Below, in pieces: positions 59,260 to 64,000 of a DNA stretch of 64,000 nt (position 1 is its first letter; each line of letters starts with the position of its first letter). The position numbers were made by a program, and so were the translations under genes. The stretch is from Marinobacterium aestuarii (GTDB lineage: Bacteria; Pseudomonadota; Gammaproteobacteria; Pseudomonadales; Balneatricaceae). A model generated the notes under the pieces. The model saw only the letters and a program-made list of their open reading frames with translations, was not told where the DNA came from and made no database searches. Location: contig NZ_CP015839.1 in the NCBI RefSeq assembly GCF_001651805.1, forward strand, positions 124,001-188,000, given 5' to 3'.

Positions 59260-59985
59260 ATGAGCGAAGAAAATAAGAGTCAGGCGTTGGATCCGCGGAT
59301 CAAGCAGTTACTTATGCAGGTGTCCACAGCGACATTGCATACCGCCCTGTTCAAGCAGGGGCTGCGCAATACCTATATCCAGGGCGTGAGCCGGATAAAT
59401 TCAAAAGATGTAAAGATGGTTGGCCAGGCATTTACCCTGCGCTATATCCCGGCGCGGGAAGATGTTGATTCCATAGAGGCGTTCAAAGATCCCAAACATC
59501 CCCAGCGTCTGGCGGTGGAAACAGTTCCGGCAGGTCATATTCTTGTGTCCGATTGTCGCCAGGATGCTTCGGCCGCAAGCGCAGGCAGCATTCTTCTGGC
59601 CCGTCTTGAGTATCGTGACTGTGCCGGTTTTGTTTCTGATGCCGGTATTCGCGATGCCATCGACGCTGCCCGCATGGATATGCCGGTTTTCTGTGCCAAG
59701 GCCAGTGCGCCGACCAATCTGACCAAACACCATGCCGTGGATATTCAGGTTCCCATCGGTTGTGGTGGTGTGATGGTCAACCCGGGCGATGTCCTGGTGG
59801 GAGATGGCGATGGCATTATCGTGATTCCGTTTGAACGCGCGGCCGTTATTGCGGAAGAAGCGATTCGGATGGAAAAATTCGAAGCCTATGTTATTGGCAA
59901 GGTCCGCAGCGGCAGTGCCGTTATCGGTCTTTATCCGCCAAGCGAAGCCGCGCTGGCTGAGTACACCAAATACACTGAAGCCTGA
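59260..59985 (+). CDS. RraA family protein (HMG/CHA aldolase-like)
   Basis: A 241-residue member of the RraA fold. The motif GCGGVMVNPGDVLVGDGDGIIVIP and FVSDAGIRDA are typical of 4-hydroxy-4-methyl-2-oxoglutarate (HMG/CHA) aldolases and related enzymes. Free-standing RraA proteins include RNase E regulators, but the neighbourhood (tripartite carboxylate transporter, ketoglutarate semialdehyde dehydrogenase, GntR) argues for metabolism of a carboxylic acid. The ATG at 59260 is the first of the open frame, with AAGAG upstream. It leads the operon. Confidence 0.87.
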   Translation: MSEENKSQALDPRIKQLLMQVSTATLHTALFKQGLRNTYIQGVSRINSKDVKMVGQAFTLRYIPAREDVDSIEAFKDPKHPQRLAVETVPAGHILVSDCRQDASAASAGSILLARLEYRDCAGFVSDAGIRDAIDAARMDMPVFCAKASAPTNLTKHHAVDIQVPIGCGGVMVNPGDVLVGDGDGIIVIPFERAAVIAEEAIRMEKFEAYVIGKVRSGSAVIGLYPPSEAALAEYTKYTEA

Positions 59986-60105
59986 TTTCCACGAAATCAG
60001 TTACTGCAATTTCCAAGAGTTCCCCCGGGAATAATAACCGCGAACGCGCGGGTATCGAAATCAGTCGTATTGAACACATACAACCATAAGAAAGTGGAGC
60101 TAAAC

Positions 60106-61071
60106 ATGTCTTTGACAAAATTCAAACGTAATCTGACCCTCGCCCTGGGCGCGCTTGTGCTGACATCCTCCGCCGTCGCGGCGGAATTTCCGTCCCGGGA
60201 TATCCGCCTGATTGTGCCCTGGCCTGCAGGTGGCGGTGCCGATGCCATTTCACGCAAAATCAGCAATCTTGCCGAGCAGAACATGCCGGTGTCGGTTTAT
60301 GTCGAGAATATTGGCGGCGCTGTAACGGCCACGGGCCTGATGCAGATGACAAAGGCGCGTCCGGATGGCCATACCCTGGGTGTGCTGACCTATGACAGCG
60401 TTATTACCTTGCCGCGGGGCAACATGGTGCCGGGTTATTCACTGGAAAATATGGCGCCTATTGCCCGTATTACCCGTGAAGCCGATGCCATTGTGGTTTC
60501 CAAAAAATCGGGCTACAGCAGCTTTGAGGAACTGATCGCAGCGGCTAAGGCGAATCCCAATACGGTGCGCATTGGCGTGGCACCTGAAGGCTCAGGTCCT
60601 TTCCTGGCGGTGCGCCGTCTGGAGGAAAAAACCGGGGTAGACTTCAATGTCATCACCTATCCGGGTTCATCCACGGCTGAAGCCGAGGCCTTGCTGTCGG
60701 GCGAACTGGATGGAGCCATCTCCAGTCTGGGCGACTTCAGCGGCATTCTGGAATCCGGCGATGCCATTGGCCTGGTGGAGCTGTCATCGGAACAGAACCC
60801 GTCCTACAAGAGCGTGCCGCCAATCAGCACGCTGGGATACACGCTTGAAACCGGCAGCTTCATCATTCTGGCGGCGCCCAAGAACACGCCGGCAGATGCC
60901 CTTGCGGTAATCGAATCCGCCTATCAGAAAGCCTTCGAAAGCGAAGAGTTCCAGACCTGGGTCACCAGCATCGGTGTGACTCCAAGCTGGCTTGGCGCTG
61001 CAGAGGTGCAGGGCTGGATGGGTGAGCTGCAAACAGAAACCTTCAAAGTCATGGATGAGCTTTCTCTGTAA
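60106..61071 (+). CDS. tctC: TctC/Bug periplasmic solute-binding protein
   Basis: A 321-residue periplasmic receptor of a tripartite tricarboxylate transporter, with a Sec signal (LTLALGALVLTSSAVAA, cleavage about residue 26). The mature part begins EFPSRDIRLIVPWPAGGGADAISR, the Bug-family ligand loop, with later segments PDGHTLGVLTYDS and GELDGAISSLGDFSG. The ATG at 60106 has GTGGAG upstream. A terminator-like hairpin after it may raise its level relative to tctBA. Confidence 0.92.
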   Translation: MSLTKFKRNLTLALGALVLTSSAVAAEFPSRDIRLIVPWPAGGGADAISRKISNLAEQNMPVSVYVENIGGAVTATGLMQMTKARPDGHTLGVLTYDSVITLPRGNMVPGYSLENMAPIARITREADAIVVSKKSGYSSFEELIAAAKANPNTVRIGVAPEGSGPFLAVRRLEEKTGVDFNVITYPGSSTAEAEALLSGELDGAISSLGDFSGILESGDAIGLVELSSEQNPSYKSVPPISTLGYTLETGSFIILAAPKNTPADALAVIESAYQKAFESEEFQTWVTSIGVTPSWLGAAEVQGWMGELQTETFKVMDELSL

Positions 61072-61083
61072 ATCGTCAGCGAG

Positions 61084-61110
61084 AATGCCTCCGGTAACCG
61101 GGGGCATTTT
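61084..61110 (+). terminator. Intercistronic hairpin tctC-tctB
   Basis: AATGCCTCCGG, TAA, CCGGGGGCATT is an 11 bp stem with one G-U pair, followed by TT. The T run is short, so it is more likely a partial attenuator than a full terminator. Confidence 0.5.
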
Positions 61111-61124
61111 CGAGGTATAAGGCC

Positions 61125-61625
61125 ATGCTTCGGAAAAAAGAAAGTAGCGGAAAAATACTTTTCCATGTGTTTGTTCTAGTGGTTTCGTGCGGTTATCTGC
61201 TGTCAGCATTTTCCCTGGGAATGCCGGTGGTTGAAAGCCAGCTAAAGCCCTCCTTCTTCCCCATGTTGATCGGTTTCCTGTCTGTCATATTCAGTGCGAT
61301 TCTTTTTTTAAGAGAAATTCGCACAGACAAAGCTTCTTTTATCGGAGAAGCCCGGGAAGCGGATCAAGCTAGCGACAGTGACTCTGAAAAAACAAGCGAT
61401 CGTTCTGCCTATCTTATTATTGCGGCGACGGCGGTTTATATATTCGCTTTTTCGCAGATAGGCTATCTGCTTGCGTCAGCGCTCTATGTTTTCGCCGTCA
61501 TGGTTATTTTCTCGAACCGGGAAAAAATCTGGCAGAAACTGGCCATTGCAATCGTTACAGTCGGGATCGGATATCTGGTGTTTGAACAGATGTTTGGTGT
61601 TCGGCTCCCGGCCCTGTGGGAGTAG
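61125..61625 (+). CDS. tctB: TctB small membrane subunit
   Basis: A 166-residue TctB protein with four predicted helices, the small membrane component of the tripartite transporter. An acidic linker (EADQASDSDSEKTSD) sits between helices 2 and 3. GAGG lies ten bases before the ATG at 61125. tctA begins three bases after its stop. Confidence 0.85.
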   Translation: MLRKKESSGKILFHVFVLVVSCGYLLSAFSLGMPVVESQLKPSFFPMLIGFLSVIFSAILFLREIRTDKASFIGEAREADQASDSDSEKTSDRSAYLIIAATAVYIFAFSQIGYLLASALYVFAVMVIFSNREKIWQKLAIAIVTVGIGYLVFEQMFGVRLPALWE

Positions 61626-61628
61626 TCC

Positions 61629-63161
61629 ATGGAATTCATTGAACTTGTTATTGGCAGTTTCGCCAAGCTGTTAGATCCTGCCACTCTGGCCTATGTGGTG
61701 GCCGGATTTCTGATCGGTACTGTGTTCTCCGCGATTCCGGGCCTGACCGCAACGCTGGCACTGGCGCTGCTGTTGCCCCTGACCTACAGCCTGGATGTCA
61801 CTACCGCACTCATGGCCTGTGCCAGTATCTACATGGCCGGCATGTGCGGCGGCAGCATTACCGCGACCACCATTAATATTCCGGGTGCGCCTTCCTCCAT
61901 GATGACGGCGCTGGATGGCTACCCCATGCAGCAGCGCGGCGAAGGTGCCCTGGCGCTGGGGCACGCGTCCTTCGGTTCCATGGTGGGGGGTGGCCTGGGG
62001 GCGCTGTTGCTGATACTGCTGGCACCCTTAATCGCCGAACTGTCGTTGCTGGTCAAGACGACCGGCAAGTTCTCCCTGATCGCCTTCGCCATGATCGTGA
62101 TCGTTATTGCCCAGCGCGGCAAGATGATCAAGGCGGCCATGGCGGCCTGTATCGGGCTTATGCTGGCAACGGTTGGGCTGGATGCCATGGTGCCGGTGAC
62201 ACGCTTTACCTTCGGGCTGAGCGACCTGACGGCGGGTCTGGATCTGATGCCGGTGATTATCGGTACCTTTGCCATCAGCGAGATACTGATTCAGGCAGGC
62301 GCAATGTCGGACTCCGGCAAGGTGGCCAGTGCCCTCAGCAAGGTCAAGGCCATAAGGCGACGTGACTTTCTGCCGTCCTTTGCGTCTATCCGCAAGATTG
62401 GTCTGGGCTGTTACCTCAAGTCGAGCCTGATCGGTTACTTTGTGGGCACCTTGCCAGGAGCCGGTGGTTCCATGGGCAGCTTCCTGGCCTATGTCGAAAC
62501 GGTGCGTACCTCCAAGGACCCGAAAAGCTTTGGCAAGGGTAACCCCCAGGGGATAGCCGCGTCGGAAAGCGCCAACAACGCCGTCTGTGGTGGCGCCCTG
62601 GTACCCATGCTGACCTTCGGCATCCCCGGTGATCCGGTGACCGCCATTATGCTGGGCGTGCTGGTGATCAACGGCATTCAGCCGGGGCCACAACTGATGG
62701 CGGAGCAGGCCGGGCTGATCGCGCCCATGCTGGCATCCCTGCTGTTCAGTGCGGTGATACTGATTCCGTTGACACTCTTCCTGCTGGGGCCTTACTTCAT
62801 CCGCATCGTATCCATTCGCAAGGATGCGCTCTACGGCGCCATTGCCCTGCTGGCGGTGGTTGGCAGCTATGTGGCCACTTACTCCATGTTCCAGATGATC
62901 ATGACACTGGTGATGGGTGTGCTGGCGTATTACCTGCGCAAGCATGACTTCCCGGTGATCACCTTGCTGCTCGGCTTTATTCTGGGCCCGAATCTGGAAG
63001 AGTTCCTGCGTCGCTCATTGGCACTGTCCAACGGCAATCCCATGACCTTCTTTACCAACCTGGACAGCCTCTTCTTTGTCCTGCTGACGGCGGTCTTTGT
63101 GTACTTCCTGGTGATCCGCAAACCGCTGAAAAATCCGGTTGCGGCCGCCTCAGCCACCTAA
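61629..63161 (+). CDS. tctA: TctA large membrane subunit
   Basis: A 510-residue protein with about 12 helices, the large channel subunit of the tripartite tricarboxylate transporter. The family motifs [24 protein letters not shown] and [33 protein letters not shown] are clear, as are [44 protein letters not shown] and [15 protein letters not shown]. Start at 61629, three bases after tctB. Confidence 0.95.
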   Translation: MEFIELVIGSFAKLLDPATLAYVVAGFLIGTVFSAIPGLTATLALALLLPLTYSLDVTTALMACASIYMAGMCGGSITATTINIPGAPSSMMTALDGYPMQQRGEGALALGHASFGSMVGGGLGALLLILLAPLIAELSLLVKTTGKFSLIAFAMIVIVIAQRGKMIKAAMAACIGLMLATVGLDAMVPVTRFTFGLSDLTAGLDLMPVIIGTFAISEILIQAGAMSDSGKVASALSKVKAIRRRDFLPSFASIRKIGLGCYLKSSLIGYFVGTLPGAGGSMGSFLAYVETVRTSKDPKSFGKGNPQGIAASESANNAVCGGALVPMLTFGIPGDPVTAIMLGVLVINGIQPGPQLMAEQAGLIAPMLASLLFSAVILIPLTLFLLGPYFIRIVSIRKDALYGAIALLAVVGSYVATYSMFQMIMTLVMGVLAYYLRKHDFPVITLLLGFILGPNLEEFLRRSLALSNGNPMTFFTNLDSLFFVLLTAVFVYFLVIRKPLKNPVAAASAT

Positions 63162-63243
63162 CCCGTCTAGCGACTGGCTGCGTCAACCTGAGGGGTTGAT
63201 GCAGCCCGCGCTGAATTTATTCCTCATTCAAGGAGCAGTAACG

Positions 63244-64000
63244 ATGCAACTCAAAGGACAGCTTTTGATCGGCCAGAATGGCGTGAACGGCAAGGGCGCC
63301 GCCATTCAGGCGATTGACCCGTCCACGGGCGAGCGGCTTGAACCTGTTTACCTGGGCGGCGGTGCGGCCGAGGTTGAACAGGCCTGCGCGCTGGCCGAAA
63401 CGGCCTGCGTGGCCTACGGCGAGACGCCGCTTGAGCTGCGGGCGGCATTTCTTGAAACCATCGCCAGTGAAATTGAAGCCCTGGGTGATGCGCTGATTGT
63501 ACGCGCCATGCAGGAATCCGGCCTGCCGCGGGCCCGGCTGGAAGGTGAACGTGGCCGTACCTGTGGTCAGCTGCGCCTGTTTGCATCGGTAGTACGCGCC
63601 GGCGAGTGGCAGGATCTGCGCATTGATCCGGCGCAGCCGGAACGCCAGCCACTGCCGCGTGCTGACCTGCGTCAGCGCCATATCTCCCTCGGGCCTGTGG
63701 TGGTGTTCGGTGCCAGCAACTTCCCGCTGGCATTCAGTGTGGCCGGGGGTGATACCGCCTCGGCACTGGCCGCGGGTTGCCCCGTGATCGTCAAGGCGCA
63801 CTCGGCGCACCCTGGAACCTCGGAGCTGGTGGGTCTTGCGGTGCAGGCGGCGGTAGCCAAGTGTGCTCTGCCCGAAGGGGTGTTCTCGCTGCTGTTCGGC
63901 TCTGGCCGTGAAGTCGGTCAGGCACTGGTGGCCGATTCCCGTGTGCAGGCGGTGGGTTTCACAGGTTCGCGCAGCGGTGGTACTGCACTGATGGCGACCG
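63244..64000 (+). CDS. 2-ketoglutarate semialdehyde (2,5-dioxovalerate) dehydrogenase, 5' part
   Basis: The first 252 codons of an aldehyde dehydrogenase; the frame continues past the window end, so the catalytic Cys is not in view. The ALDH sub-family pattern [45 protein letters not shown] is characteristic of ketoglutarate semialdehyde dehydrogenases. It converts 2-oxoglutarate semialdehyde to 2-oxoglutarate, the last step of routes from aldarates, pentoses or hydroxyproline. AAGGAG lies nine bases ahead of the ATG at 63244. It lies 82 bases after tctA and is probably in the same operon. Confidence 0.9.
   Translation, partial: MQLKGQLLIGQNGVNGKGAAIQAIDPSTGERLEPVYLGGGAAEVEQACALAETACVAYGETPLELRAAFLETIASEIEALGDALIVRAMQESGLPRARLEGERGRTCGQLRLFASVVRAGEWQDLRIDPAQPERQPLPRADLRQRHISLGPVVVFGASNFPLAFSVAGGDTASALAAGCPVIVKAHSAHPGTSELVGLAVQAAVAKCALPEGVFSLLFGSGREVGQALVADSRVQAVGFTGSRSGGTALMAT

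Overview
The window looks like chromosomal DNA of a GC-rich gammaproteobacterium close to Pseudomonas and the marine Oceanospirillaceae (Marinobacterium-like). Three blocks have a gene order familiar from Pseudomonas: amtB-glnK/comM/rep, hemB-ppk, and hisBHAF/asmA/mutY/yggX. Sodium- and osmolyte-linked functions (a complete Mrp Na+/H+ antiporter, a BCCT transporter) fit a marine or halotolerant lifestyle. The genus is an inference.

Layout. 1-4 kb: DUF1338 protein, an AT-rich gap with three DnaA boxes, then a nitrogen-sensing locus with two PII genes flanking amtB; its sigma-54 promoter has two tandem NtrC dyads about 100 bp upstream. 4-19 kb: ubiK, comM, a c-di-GMP enzyme with a dead receiver domain, rep, a methyltransferase, a thioesterase/HAD pair, a PhoX phosphatase behind a Pho box, radD, and a very odd 1032-residue ABC-like membrane protein with ruined ATPase motifs and a cyclic-nucleotide-binding-like tail. 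19-26 kb: Orn/Lys/Arg decarboxylase, aromatic-acid MFS permease, ilvIH. 26-34.5 kb: a likely catabolic island: LysR regulator, BCCT permease, Rieske oxygenase, aldehyde dehydrogenase and a rubredoxin/rubredoxin-reductase fusion. 34.5-41.3 kb: basic amino acid ABC importer, ppk1, hemB. 41.5-44.6 kb: a PhnD-like periplasmic protein overlapping a membrane GGDEF-EAL protein. 44.7-51.4 kb: hisBHAF, asmA-like gene, mutY, yggX. 51.5-57.4 kb: mrpACDEFG. 57.5-58.2 kb: tRNA-Phe followed by a tandem repeat that carries copies of the tRNA 3' end and its terminator. 58.2-64 kb: GntR regulator and a divergent RraA-like aldolase / TctCBA transporter / ketoglutarate semialdehyde dehydrogenase operon that runs off the window end.

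Most interesting non-genic content: (1) arrays of related heptanucleotide repeats (GTAAGCC, GTAATTG, GTGATTC) at five intergenic places, one of which supplies the stop codon of a LysR gene; (2) the tRNA-Phe 3'-end tandem repeat with a hairpin whose two arms covary between units, reminiscent of the E. coli tyrT/rtT repeats; (3) a perfect FNR/Anr box between the BCCT and Rieske genes. The most interesting protein-coding candidates are the Rieske-ALDH-rubredoxin reductase cluster, the degenerate ABC/cNMP protein, and the PhnD-GGDEF-EAL pair. I saw no CRISPR array, prophage, insertion sequence or rRNA.
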